Assembly: GCA_964036045.1 (NCBI GenBank)
Contig: OZ038392.1
Coordinates: forward strand, 38,992,806 to 39,056,805
Source: Eutreptiella sp. 'Long Island Sound 2002'
Lineage: Eukaryota; Euglenozoa; Euglenophyceae; Eutreptiales; Eutreptiaceae
Direction: 5' to 3'
DNA: 64,000 nucleotides
The notes below the pieces were generated by a model. It did no database searches. It saw nothing but the letters and a program-made list of their open reading frames with translations, and was not told where the DNA came from. The position numbers and the translations under genes were made by a program. Below, in pieces: positions 44,843-57,716 of this stretch (positions are counted from its first letter, which is position 1; the number at the start of each line of letters is the position of its first letter).

Positions 44843-44862
44843 CAGTCTGCCTCTTGCTACCA
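44843..44862 (-). promoter_or_regulatory. Element C primer binding site
   Basis: Minus strand TGGTAGCA followed by AGAGGC, identical to the element A site, matching the initiator tRNA-Met 3' end. Confidence 0.75.
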
Positions 44863-45659
44863 GAAAGTTTTATAGTGGTGAATTCAGTGGTTTCAACACT
44901 GTGTTTGTGCCTCTCCTGCTGCTTGCTGCTGGTGTGGGGTTTCCTGCTGCTTGTTTTGGAAGATGAAAATGTTTTAGTTGCTGAAATACAATCAATCCAG
45001 GATAGCCCAAGCCAGAGATAAGCAAGTAGAAGAGAATCAGGATCAAAGCATGAAGGGCTGCAGTGTAAACAGTGAAAGATGAAAGGATATTCACAGAAAC
45101 TGCAACTCAGGTCAAATCGGATTGCATATTCACAAAGATAGCTGAAATGTTTTGGAAAAAGAGTTGGAAAACTGCCCCATGGTCACTCAATCTCCATAGT
45201 TCCATCTCAGGAGATGTGCACTCTTTGTTTTGGGTCCCATATGTGCTGAGGTGGCAGGGCATGTGGCGATGAGGTCACTGCCATGTCACATGGGATCTTC
45301 CTACTTAGCTAGGCTGACCTGGAATTGAACCCAGGACCTCTCAAAAAGAGGTGCCCAGCCCCCTAGGGTGCATACCACTAGGACAGCTAAGAATTCATGA
45401 GACAACATAGATGACTTCATAGGCTCTGCCCTGGATATGTCAGTTCTCAGTCGACTCAGGAAAAGATGAATTGCCTCACAATGATAGGGGATTAAGGGGT
45501 CCACTCCATATCCTGATTGGGTGTCTGGTTCCATAGGTCAAAATGTGTTATCACCACTTTTGGTTGGGCCAATACTAAGATAGAAATGCCTGTGTGCTCA
45601 GTGCATCTCTAATACAACTAGAGTATGCCTCAAAGCATTGGAAAAGCACTTTTTCTTAC
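44863..45659 (-). repeat. LTR shared by elements C (5') and D (3')
   Basis: About 797 bp. On its left are the primer site and gag of C; on its right a polypurine tract (45660-45669) and the 3' region of D. A 12-bp stretch (tgaattcagtgg) near 44879-44890 is extra compared with the other LTRs. Confidence 0.9.
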
Positions 45660-47039
45660 TCCCCCCCTTGTGCTGTGGTGGCCACCACTGTCGCATTTCC
45701 AGGAAAAAGGGATTTTTTCTTGGCCTTTCCTTGGTTTCCACATCTACTTTAAAATACCTATAGTTTCTCTCACACAGAAAAATGGGCGCTCACCATGGCT
45801 GGCGCCTTTTTGCTGCTTTGTTCGTGACATTTCCTACAGAAAGCTCAGCGCTCATGGCGCTGCCGGGGTTCCTGTGGCTTGGTTGGGTTAGTTTGGGAGC
45901 ATGCCAAAACATGTGCATGTGCATCCCTCCCTCCAAGACGCAGCGCGACACTAACCCAACACCAGACTCTGTATGGACATCCGCTCTGGTTCTGAAAAAC
46001 TGCTGGCGACCTGCTGTCCTGATCTTAGGGCGAATGGAGGCGTCAAGAAATTAAATTGCCCCTTGGTGGGGTCTTGGGTGCTGCTCAGTCTCCTGGATGC
46101 TGCTTTTCGGCCCAGAAAGCGGCCTACTCAGCGACGCTTTCGCGAGGATATCTGCAGAGGCAGGAATGGGAGAATTATGGACGAATCCACGCAAACGCGA
46201 AGCGACAACACCTAAATCCGTCAAATGACGGCCTAGAATTTTTCTAAGACAACACACCTGAGCAGAATCAAATTGTGCATCAGAAGCACATTTTTATAAA
46301 AATTATAGTCATCTCTAGATTTTTTAAATCAAGAAATTCCTACGCATAAAAAGGCGGCATGCAGGAGCGGCTCCTAGCGAAGCGCCGGAAAATACAGAAA
46401 TAATGAGATTAAAAACGTATGTCTCACGTAACTCGGAAAATGACGAGACACACATTAATACATAAACATACAGATTCCACCCACACTGACAGAGAGGTCA
46501 AAAATCGAAGAATTCGAAAATCAACGAAAAGACTTCAATGAATCAGGTATAAACTACAGGTGTGCTCGTCTCGTATGCAGCATACACATTGCTCGTCTCG
46601 TGTCTCCGTGAACGAGTCTTGTAGCAGCGCTAACAAACAATAGAGGGCTAGATTAGAAAGATCGCAGATGATTAGAGGTCAGATCAGGGTGATTAGCCAT
46701 ACACACAAGTGCATAGCGACGTTTTTTGCTTGCGCTTCGTTCTTCCCTTCACATTGCTTCACTCTCCAGCAGTAGGTAAGGTGAGTAAGCCCAGGAGGGG
46801 CGACCCCCTGATGGAGTTCGTGATTGTGGGCAAGATTAGAGGTTTGCCCAAGAAAGCTCGGTCACTCGTGCATGCTCGTGCATTCATACACGCATTAAAG
46901 GGTAGGCCACGCGAGATGCGCCCGGTAAACCTTGTTTAGGTTACCCAGGGGCTCCTCGGTACGTTCTTTAAGAGAACCTGAGGAGTCTCTCAACGCTTGC
47001 TTGCTTGACAGGGCGTGTTTGCGGACAGTGTATTATAGG
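45660..47039 (-). other. Element D polypurine tract and 3' non-coding region
   Basis: Colinear with 35150-36530 of element C, including the G-run tract at the LTR edge. No supported gene. Confidence 0.6.
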
Positions 47040-47704
47040 TCACACTGAGAAGCGTATAATACGTGGAGTGTGGCTTGGTTCCTCCGCCGCAAACACCCCT
47101 TCATTGGTCTTTGCTTTACAGGTGGGCAGGTAGGGTGATTGGTGCAGCAGCATACCATTTTTTTCTTGCCCTGCTAAACAAGGGCGCTGATCACACAAAC
47201 AATTGACTGCACCTCCGCCAGGAGTGGCGAGGGCAGTTCGACTCCATCGACATCCACGCTGTGCACGCAACAAGAGCACCCCTTCCCTCCAAGCCCTAGC
47301 AGGGGAAACGCGTGGTGGCGTCCCCTGTTAGGCCACAGTTGCTTAGCAGCGCTGTGTTCTCTTGTCTTCTTCACAGGAGGGTCATTAGGACCCACGACGT
47401 GATCTTCAACCACACCCAGTAGAGTGTGCGTGTAGGAGTGGTAGTCCTGAGTGGGGGCTTGAGCCAGTTGCAGAAGTGCTCGCCCACCAGGATGGTGCCA
47501 CTGTAGGTAGGGTGTGTAGTGTAGTGGTGTCTCCTGTCCCGCGTGCTTTTCCTCGTGGGCAGGGGAGTGCGTTACCTTTTGGCCTTTAGCAAAAATGGGC
47601 GTTTTGCATGCCCTTAGCACACTTGGCCACCCCTCCCCTTTAGTAGGTAGGGCTTTTGCCGTCTGCCCCAAAGGATAGGCGCCAGCACAGAAATTGGGCG
47701 CCAT
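47040..47704 (-). pseudogene. Element D copy of the extra 3' ORF, frameshifted
   Basis: Nearly identical to 36531-37195, with the same frame break between the N-terminal part (47174-47704) and the C-terminal part (47040-47279). Confidence 0.45.
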
Positions 47705-47829
47705 AGGAGTGGTACCAGTACCTCACTAGGACCTTCGGTCCGACATCAGCGAAGCCCGGTCTCCGGGAGCCACGCCCGGGAGAGAAGTGAGACACACACA
47801 GACATACGTAGCACACTTAGAGGTAAGGT

Positions 47830-50800
47830 TCAGTCCTTAGCTTTAGTCTTGGAGGCAAGCGTCTCAGCGAGCCTCAGCAACTCACCAAGGTTGTTCTGGG
47901 ACAAGTAGTCAACCAGAACTGAGTTTAGGCGTCCCTCAGGTAGAACAAACGCAGAGAAGGGCTCCCAGGTGGCCTCTTCGACTCCAAACCCTTCCCAGAG
48001 GGTGAGGAAGCGCCAACCCTGACAATAGCGGTGGCGTAGGACAAACTTCACCAGGTAGAAGCCCTCCTTAGCCATCTCCTCGGCGTTCATGTCGGGGAGT
48101 TCCCCTTCAACTTCCATAGAGCTGGCAGCCCCTTGCAGGTCTAGGGCGGCAATTTCCTCGTCGTTCAGCTGCCATTCCTCCCCACAGAGGTCTTCAGGAT
48201 CATAGTAGCGGTTCAGGTGTTGAGCAGCGCACACCAGGGTCCCCCCTAGACGGGGAAAACACCGCACGGTGATACGGTGTCAATCCACTGATAGAATCTT
48301 GTACGGCCCGAAGTATGGGTCATCGCTGGTAGAGCGTGGCCAGGCGGGTAGTCGACTGTGGTGCACCAGCACCCAGTCCCCCTCTTGGTAGGTGGCCGGT
48401 CCTCGGTGCTTGTTCTTCTTGTTCCACTGACGCTCCCTCACTCTCCGGAGCATAGCCTTGGCCTTGTCCACCTTCGCTTGTTGCTCTTGGACCCATTCAC
48501 CCACAGAAGAATGGGTGTCCTCTGGATAGGGGGCATGTAGGAACCATGCCGGGCGCCCTAGGAATAGCTCATGGGGCGAGTAGCCAGTAGCTGAACTCTC
48601 TTGGGAGTTCATCATCAAGGATATGACGGGGAGTAGTCTCACCCAGTCTCTGGTGCGTTCAGTTTTGCACCATATCCGTACATTCTCCTTCAGGACAGGG
48701 ATCTGTCGCTCACATAGGGGGTTGCTCGTGTGCAAGTAGGGAATCCCCGTAGACACCTGGACATTGAGGGATCTCAGGACCCTCTTGTACCAACCGGTAT
48801 CTGAGCGTACTCGTACATCCTCATCGGAGTTGATCTCCTTGGGCGCCCCATGGACACAAAACCACTCCTCCAGGAGTATCTTGATAGTCTCCTCCCCGGT
48901 AATGTGCTTGGTACATGGGAACACCCTGGTAAACCTGGTCAACCCACAGGTCACCACGAGGGCAAAGTCATAGCCCCCGAACCTCGGCATCTCTGTGTAG
49001 TCCACGTATAGAACACTGTTAGCACAGTGAGGGAATGGCACGCTCGAGTAGAGACCTCTGTCCCTGATATCCCCTGGTTTGCAGGACCTGCACGGGCACT
49101 TGTCCACGATAGGCTGGAGGGTTTTCCGCAGTTGGTCGTCAGTCCACGTAGTGTGGAACCACTGCTTGAAGAGCCTCAGGGTACGGTCAGCACCCACATG
49201 ACCGCTGGACTCATGGGTCCACTTCAGCAGCGCTGGGACTCTGTCACTAGGCACCACAATGCGGTCCTCGTGCCAGAGGTAGCTCTTGTCCCTCTTCCAC
49301 TGATCTTGGTTGACCAGGAGGGGTTCAAGGCGTTTCTCCAGGCGCTTGTAGATATCCCCAAACTCCTTCAGGTACTCCGATTGTTGGAGTCCATCCAGGG
49401 GGCGTATCATCGTGATGTTGAGGTCCAAGTGGACGTCCATACGGCTGAACGCCTCCTTAGCCAGCGCTTCAGACCGGGCACCAATCAGGGCGTCCAAGTT
49501 GTTGCGGCTGATGTAGTCTGCACACTCGTTCTTCACTCACTGGATATGGTGTACCGTCAGCTGTAGTTGACTGAGGTAGGTCCACCAGCGCCGTAGCTTG
49601 GCCTTCTCAGGTGGGGGGCCCTTCTGGAAACCGCGGACCGGTTCTTGGTCGCACAGCCAGACCACAGGGTTACTCCCCAACAGTCGTGCTTGTGAGGATA
49701 ACACCAGCATACCCGCGAGCAACTCCTGCTCATAGGTGGAGTAGTTCCCCCTGGCCTGGTTGCACTTCCAGTTCCAGTGGCCCAGAGGTACTAGGACCCA
49801 CTTGTCGTCGGGGTAGCTGTGCTTAAGGGTTCCATCTCGGTTGAGACCTTCCGTCCCCCATTGGGAAATGGCCGAGTCGAACTCCTCCTTCTCAAGTGCT
49901 TGCCATTGGAACAACGTTCCACCACCGCCCAAATTGCTTGCGTCGGTCACCAGGATAATCTCCCCTTGTGCCCTAGGCACGCCCAAGCACTTAGCGTTGG
50001 CCCCGTTGTCTTTGAGCTCATCAAACGCTTGTTGCTCTTGTGGGCCCCAGCGCCAAGTAGTACTCTTCTTGATCAAGTCCGTCAGAATGGCGCTGGTGTA
50101 GGTGAAGTTTTTGATATGGCGGCGATAGAAGTTGCACGCCCCAATGAAACTGCGTACATCATGAAGTCCTTTCTTGGGGTCTTCGTGTCGTACCTTAGCA
50201 TCCATCAGGGGTTTGGCCTTAGAGGCCGCTGGGGTCCACCACCCATAGCCAACGTCAAACCCCAGGTACTGCATGGTCTCCTGCATGAAATCACACTTCT
50301 CCAGCTTGAGTCGTGTGTGGTTCTCCTGGCAGACCGCAAAGAACTCACCCAAGATGATTAGGTGGTCCTCCTGGGTATTGGTCCCGAGGCATACATCGTC
50401 GATGTGTGCTTCCATCCGGGCCCCACGGGATATGAGCTCCTTCACCTTAGGTCTCCTTCGTAGGATGGACAAGATCTTGTTCATCAGCTCTTGGAATAGA
50501 GCGGGTGCGTTGGCCACGCCAAATGGCATGACCTTCCACTTGAACACCCTCCCCTGAGGGGTGATGAAGGCCAGTAGCTCCTGAGCGTTGGGCGTCAGGT
50601 CCACTTGCCAGAATCCGCTCCTTTTGTCCATCTTGGTCTTGTAGCGACAGGAGGCTATCTTCTCCAGGGTAGACTCCATATTGGGAATGGACCCTGAGTG
50701 GTTCAACGTTTTCTTGTTCAGCTCTCCGTAGTCCACTACCAGCCGTTTGGCTGTAGACCCAGGTTTAGCCACCAGGAAACAGGGGCTGCAGTGTAGGGGG

Positions 50801-51807
50801 TAGTCCCCGTCCTTGTACTCCAGGAGTAGGCCAGCGTCGATACACTCTTGTATCTGTCGCTCAATCTCGTCGGCCTGCTGTTCAGGAGCTGGATAGGGTC
50901 TCCTCCGGATCTTGTGACCCACGAACTCGGGTTTCAGCTTGAGGTCCATCTGTACCAGCTTGTCACATGAGGCTGGAGGGGGTAGTTCTCCGAACACCTC
51001 CAGATAGGTCCGTATAAGCTTCTGCACCCGCGGGTCCAATACCTTGATCTTGTCCTCCATGTCCTCGTCAGAGTGTAAGTTGCTTGCCCCCTGCGTAATA
51101 GACGTCGGGAGGTGATCCTCCACCGACTCTTCGCCCTTGGTAGTGTCCTTCAACCCTTGGTAGGCATATAGAAGGTCTTGTTCAACCATCTCCGGTGGAC
51201 GATGGCAACATAGGCATGCTCGAGGGGGTTCACATGCACATTCCTCCGAGAGGTCGTCCTCCTCAGGGGTCATCACATGGGCACCCCACACGCTCTTCAT
51301 GAGCTTAAGATCTACCTCCCTTTGCCAGGTGGTGATCTTCTGTTCGAGGTCCTCCTTCAATTGGGATAGATCTCCCATACGTCCTTGCTTCACTGGCCAT
51401 GAGCTGCGGGTAGGCTTAGCGTAGCACAGCTTTTTCGCCACCAACTTCCTCTTGGAGTCTACATACTCCCTTAGCGTGGATCGAGGGTCCAGCTCTTCGT
51501 CCACGGGGTCTTCCACCCTCTTGGAGAGTAGGGGCTTCAGTGGGGCGACGTACTCGGCGTTCTCCACTTCCTCCACACAGGTCTGCACGAAGAAGGCGTC
51601 GTGCTCAGCTTCGTCATCTGAGTGGATAGAGCTAGGTAGCTCAGATAGTCCACACTCAGAGACTCCATCAGGAACAGGTACATGACAGGGAGAGTTGGGG
51701 GCGTTGGTGTCAGTCACGGCGTACTCATCTCCTCCGGGTATAGTCTCAACAGCATCTTGAGGTCGTAGTCGATCCTTCAAGTCACCCAAGGCAAGTCCAT
51801 CGCTTTC
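47830..51807 (-). pseudogene. pol: Element D pol: Dam-domain tail through RT, RNase H, integrase, chromodomain
   Basis: One continuous frame with no indel but with stops at 48280 (TGA, GGA in A), 49537 (TGA, shared with C) and the upstream boundary 51808 (TGA, CGA in A). The 49537-51789 block runs unbroken from the acidic linker into RT, showing that protease/Dam and RT belong to one polyprotein. HIDD near 50405; RNase H VTDAS; integrase D, D, E; chromodomain at the end. Confidence 0.88.
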
Positions 51808-52761
51808 TCATTGTATAGCCTGGACCAGAGTCGGGTCCAGATCCTCCCAGGGGATGGAGGTAAGACCTCCGTCCACCACGCTGAGCATACTCCCCCATCC
51901 GGGTTTCCCAATAGGCGTCTTACGCCCCAGAGGCACGTACATGGCCTCATCAGGTAACCGAACAGAGCTGATAGTCAGCCTGTCCAGGAGGTTTCGCCAG
52001 TACTCGTTGCCCCCATGGGCTCCCCAATCGGGGGAACACAGGACCATACGGGAACGTTCCAAGGCCACCTTGGTCAGGACCTTCCCCAGTTCACTGAACC
52101 TGGGGTTCCCGTAGGCCATCCCGAAAGAGGGCCAGTAAAATTTGTAGCTGCAGTTCTTCCCCTTGCTGCAGTAAAGGTCCAGTACATGCTGCTTGTCGCT
52201 GGCGAACAACTCCACACTCAGGTCTTCTCTAGAGTAACCCAACTCCTTCAGACCTTGGTCTAGGACTTCCCCCAATAGTTGATAGTCCTCAGTTTTCGAG
52301 GCCGCCATCATGTTCGAGGGCTCCTTCTTCGATAGTCTCAGGTAACTCGAGGTATGTTCCGACTGCTCCAGTGGCACAGACTCTCTGCCACTGCCGTGGT
52401 CCACGTAGGGGAGGTAGGGCGCTTGCAGCGTCAGGGCTCGTATCTGGGAGTGCTGCACGAAGAAGTCAGTCCCCAATACAAAGTCGAAGGCCTCAGTGTC
52501 CATCACATAGAACCGATGGGCGATAGTCCGGGAGCCCATAGGTACCTCCACTTCACAGTCCCCGCAGCTGTGCACCACATTTCCATCCCCCATTCGTATA
52601 GCCGCGGTGGTCATGGTGTTCTTCAGGCTCCCACAAGGTAAAGTTTTCTTGGCCACTATAGATATGGTGGCGCCAGTATCCTATACTCCCAGGTATTCGC
52701 GTCCCCCTAGTCGGATACGTACCCAAAACACCAGGTCTTGGGTGGCACCGGAGCGTCCCCG
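51808..52761 (-). pseudogene. pol: Element D protease and Dam-like domain
   Basis: Protease start is damaged: the residue before DTG is a TAG stop (about 52681), so the longest frame begins at MAKKTLPCG. FVLGTDFF, NPRFSELGKV and SPDW are preserved. It ends at TGA 51808. Confidence 0.85.
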
Positions 52762-52966
52762 TCAGAACTCCGCAGGACAGGTGACCTCGAACCCCTTGTT
52801 CCGCAATTTGCGGCCATCCTCATGAAACGGCTTCTCTTCTTAGCGTTGCCGTCATCACCACCTTCGTGCTCCCGCTTGGCCTCTTGTTCTTTCTGGGCCT
52901 GCGTCTGTGAGCGTGTGGTAGGACCAGACTGCCCTCCAGAGGGCTCGAAGTTCCCCCCTGGAGGTA
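52762..52966 (-). pseudogene. gag: Element D gag fragment
   Basis: Only the basic C-terminus of gag remains ([19 protein letters not shown] in A and [11 protein letters not shown] here). It carries the same one-base loss near 52810 as C and the conserved gag stop TGA at 52762-52764. Homology ends at 52966. Confidence 0.8.
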
Positions 52967-53777
<811 letters not shown>

Positions 53778-54274
53778 GGTAGGTAGGTAGGTCGACTCGG
53801 GACTGGGGTTGCCCCGCAGGGGGGACTTACCAAGGGGCTTTTGCTCACCCACCCACGGCCCTACTTCACGTGCCCCCACAAAGCGCCTCCCCCACATGGG
53901 GGAAGGGCGCGGTCGCCGCGAGCAGTACCCTACAGCGGGTTCTGCCCAGAGAGGTAACCCATGTTCGACCGAAGTCTCACATTCCTCTCCTTCGGGCGGA
54001 TGATACGTGGGGGAGGCTCCCACCGCACATCCTCATCAACCTCTGGATTCTGGGGCCCAGGGGCCCGGAGCCAGGCCATAGGCCCTGTCCTGCAGGCACC
54101 CCCCCCTGGGTTGGTTTTCAGTAGGTGTGAGGCGACTTGAAGAAGCACGTGCTACGGGACTCGCATGCCGTGGCGCACACTCACACCTCCTGACTCGGTC
54201 GAGCTTGCGCTTTCCCGGGGGGCCGGGGGTTCGAAGTAGGTCGTTGTGGCCGGTTGGTCGGTCGTATGGTACGG
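53778..54274. other. Spacer between (TA)n and the 378-bp repeats
   Basis: Unique sequence of moderate GC content. No gene, LTR or RNA motif could be supported. Confidence 0.4.
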
Positions 54275-55790
54275 TTGCGGTGTAGTTTGGTAATGTAGGT
54301 TGGTCGGTTGCGTGATGGTAGAGCCAAGTTTTGTTCGTGGGCATGGTCGTCGGCGGGCGCGGTGCACCACGGCGTCACCAACCCTTTGGAGACCGTTCCC
54401 GTTTCGACCCGTGCACGCCTGGCTGGTTTGGTGTTGGCCGGCTTGCGTGTGGTCTGTTTACGGTCAAGTGGCGGCTGCAGCTGCGGTGTTGTTGGTTCGC
54501 GGTCGTCTTGGCCGCCTCATGGTCGGCTTGGTTTGCGTGGGTTCCATTGCGCTGCTGCCGGTGGTCGTTCCGCCGCACGTTGTCTATGCAGCTGGCATGT
54601 CCGTGTCGGTGTTGGTCAGTGGCGTCGTGGTTTGTCCAAGTGTAGTGTTGTGTAGTTTGTTATCGTTGGTTGGTCGCGTTTGTATTGGCAGCGATGTGGT
54701 GTTCTGCTGTGTTCGTGGGCATGGTCGTCGGCGGGCGCGGCGCACCACTGTGTCACCAACCCTTTGGACGCCGTTCCCGTTACGACCCGTGCACGCCTGG
54801 CTGGTTTGGTGTTGGCCGGCTTGCGTGTGGTCTGTTTACGGTCAAGTGGCGGCTGCAGCTGCGGTGTTGTTGGTTCGCGGTCTTCTTGGCCGCCTCATGG
54901 TCGGCTTGGTTTGCGTGGGTTCCATTGCGCTGCTGCCGGTGGTCGTTCCGCCGCATGTTGTTTATGCAGCTGGCATGTCTGTGTCGGTGCTGGTTAGTGG
55001 CGTCGTGGTCTGTCCAAGTGTAGTGTTGTGTAGTTTGTTACCGTTGGTTGGTCGCGTTTGTATTGGCAGCGTTGTGGTGTTCTGCTGTGTTCGTGGGCAT
55101 GGTCGTCGGCGGGCGTGGCGCACCACGGTGTTGCCAACCCGTTGGGCGCCGTTTCCGTTTCGACCCGTGCACGCCTGGCTGGTTCGGTGTTGGCCGGCTT
55201 GCGTGTGGTCTGTTTACGGTCAAATGGTGGCTGCAGCTGTGGTGTGGTTGGTGCGCGGTTGTCGTGGCCGTCTCATGGTCGGCCGGGTTCGTGTGGGTTC
55301 CGTTGCGCTGCTGCCGGTGGTCTTATCGTCGAACCCTGCCCGTTTAGCCAGCACGTTTGTGTCTGCGTCGGTTTGTGGCGTCTTGGTTTGTACAAGCGTC
55401 GTGTAGTGCAGTTTGGGAACGTTCGTGGGCCGCGTCTGCAGCGGTACAGTCGCAGTGTTCCTCTGTGCTTGTGGCCATGGTGGTCGGGGGGCGCCGCTTG
55501 CTACGGTGTCGCTAGCTCGCTTGTTGTCGCTCTCGCACCGGCCCATGCATGCCCGGCCAGCTTGGCGCTGGTCGATGCGCGCGCAGTCTGTTCACGGTCA
55601 CGTTGCGTCCGCTGTAGTGGTTCTGGCGGTGTGTGGTCGTGTTAGTCGCCTCTTGGTTGGTTTGTTCGGCGTTCGTTCCTTGCCGTCGCAGCGGGTGTTC
55701 GCGCAGTCGGATTGGTTGTGCGCAGGTGTGCCGCTTGTTGCGATGTTGGTCCGTGCCAGGTGTGTGGGGGCGGCACGGTACGTTTGTACT
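54275..55790 (+). repeat. 378-bp tandem repeat, three close copies and one diverged
   Basis: The landmark GTTCGTGGGCATGGTCGTCG occurs at 54333, 54711 and 55089, exactly 378 bp apart; a fourth diverged copy starts near 55468. Because 378 is divisible by 3, a 368-codon plus-strand ORF spans the array, but differences between copies are mostly amino-acid changing (for example Cys/Arg, Ser/Leu, Leu/Arg) and other frames are also open, so it does not behave as coding. Confidence 0.9.
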
Positions 55791-56449
55791 GTGCGCCGCC
55801 CGCCCGCCGCAGGGGAGAAAAGCCATGACAAGTGGTTGGACCGCTGTAAAAAAATTTTCCCCCTGTCGGTGCCCTGTTCCCTGCCCCGCCCTGGCAGTGT
55901 TGCATGCACAATCCATTATCCGGTATTTCGTGGTGCCCTGTAGCCGTACTTCCAGTTTCGCTTGTGCCACTCATATGTACACTCCCGTCGGTGGCAAGGC
56001 CCCGCCGGTCCCCCTCGGTGTGTCCCTGTGCTCCCCATGGGAGCCCCAGGGCGTTGCTCCAGCTCGGTGGTGCTGTGCTCGTGCTCGTGCCTGTCTGTCT
56101 GCCGTGCTCCTTCTGGTGTCGTGCGTTTCGGGTCATTCGGGTGGCGTGTCTGTGTCACGGCGCCGGGTGTGGTGGCTAGGATGGTTAGGGTGGATCGGCT
56201 TGTGCTGTGGTGTCGGGACGTTCCGTCCGACGTGGCGGGTTGGGCTCGGCGTAACACACCCGTGCCTGTTGGCAGGGGGGTCGGCGCGGCCCCGTGCGGT
56301 GAGCTTGTGGCCCCCCGCATGCCCCGGGTAGGGCTGTGGAGGACAGGAGTACCGGGTAGTGTTGCAGCCCCCCTCCCTCTCATGGACGCTGTTAACTGTC
56401 TGCGGGGGGTGCGCCCCTCGTACCATTCGCACAGGTTATACATGTCGTA
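55791..56449. other. Spacer of unknown content
   Basis: GC-rich sequence with an A-run (about 55848-55854). No supported gene or repeat. Confidence 0.35.
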
Positions 56450-57716
56450 ACCTTACGCGTCCCAGGCGCTCAACTCCCCGGCGGAGGTGCGCGCTGGTCC
56501 CTGCAGTGCACTTATCTCCCGATGCTCGCCCTGGACGGTAATACTCTGGCCGGTGGTTCGTTAACGTTCTTGTGGTTATCGGCCCGGCCGCGGGTTCCGC
56601 GTATTTGGCCGGGCCCTTTGCCCGGCCCGTTGTGGATCCGGCTCGCGGGAGAGGAGGGTGAGGCGGGAGGACGGGTCCGGGCGTGGCGCCGCCTCGTTCC
56701 CTGCTGCAGGTGGGTCGCGGGGCCCGAGAAGCGTGGCCCTCGCCCGGGGGGTTGTAGGAGGAAGTCGTGGGGTTTCCGTGCGTGCTTGACACCACGGGTT
56801 GCGAAGGCTGGCCTCCACTCTCCGGGCATCTGTTGCATGTGTCGGGCATGTTGACGTCCGTCTCGTCGGTTTGTCGGACCGTCAGGTGTTGCCGGGGTGT
56901 GTTGCGCGGCTGTGTGCCACCGGGTCGTCGCGGTAGGACCTGTCGCCAGGCGCGGCTCAGTGTCCTGGGGGGGCGTCCCATGCGTCGCACCGGGGCGCCG
57001 TGGAGGTTACTGAAGTTTGCGTGCACAAGGGCTGGGCCTGCCTCCCGGGTCTCCGCCTCAGTGTGGATGGCGGGTTGCCGTCAATCGCCCAGCGCCAGCG
57101 CCCGGATCCGGTGGCTTGCGCTGATTGACAACACTCCCGTGGTCATCGGTTCGGCCGCGGGCTCCGCGTGTTTGGCTGGCCCCTTTGCCCGGCCCCTCGC
57201 GGACCCGTTACGTGGGAGAGGAGGGTCAGGTGGGATGGCGGTCCTGGGTGCGGCGCTGCCCCCTTTCCTGGTTGCAGGCGGGTCGCTGAGGTCCGGGAAG
57301 TGTGGCCCTCGTCCGGGGGATGAGGGAAGAGGTCGCTCGGGTCGTATTGGTGTCCGACACCGTGGGCTTCCAAGGCTAGCCTCCACTCCTTGGGTGTCCG
57401 TTGTGCGTGCTGGGCAGGTGGACGCCGTCCCCGCTGGTGTGTCCGGTCGACGGGTGGTGCCGTAGCATGTTGCGCGGCTGCGCGTTGTTGGGTTGTACGA
57501 GGGGTCGTGTTGGGCGAGGTCTGTCCGGTCGGGGTCGTTGTGGTTCATGGCAGACCCCGCTGCCGCTGGCGTGTCGGTCATCGTCCGGACCTCTGGTGGG
57601 AGGAGGCGGTCCCGGGTCCGCCGCGCCGTTTCTTCCCTGCGCGTGGCTGGTGTGGGACTCGTGCCGCGCGCGTGCGGCCGTGCGTCGTCGTTGCAGGTCC
57701 TGTGGTTGGTCGCGGG
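56450..57716 (-). repeat. Degenerate tandem copies of the C48 gene 3' end
   Basis: Two diverged units (about 56.5-57.1 and 57.1-57.7 kb) repeat blocks also present in the gene end at 57.72-57.93 kb. In the minus-strand reading, IRALALGG...RTETEAWAAHAALVHEIFS of the gene corresponds to IRALALGD and ALVHANFSNLHGAPVRR here, and both units carry a GRAKGPAK-EPAA block. This parallels the repeats downstream of the element L ORF. Confidence 0.5.

Larger units (their letters stand above)
45660..52966 (-). mobile_element. Ty3/gypsy element D (A family), 5' truncated in gag
   Basis: Internal region of a second copy in direct tandem with C. It has the polypurine tract, 3' region, pol and protease, but gag stops at 52966, where sequence changes to GGTA repeats and then a (TA)n tract. 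There is no 5' LTR. Confidence 0.88.

Noticed and set aside
54300-55406. 368-codon ORF with three 126-residue repeats and hydrophobic stretches
   Set aside because: Substitutions between repeat copies are mostly amino-acid changing and the other plus frames are also open, so coding selection is not supported.
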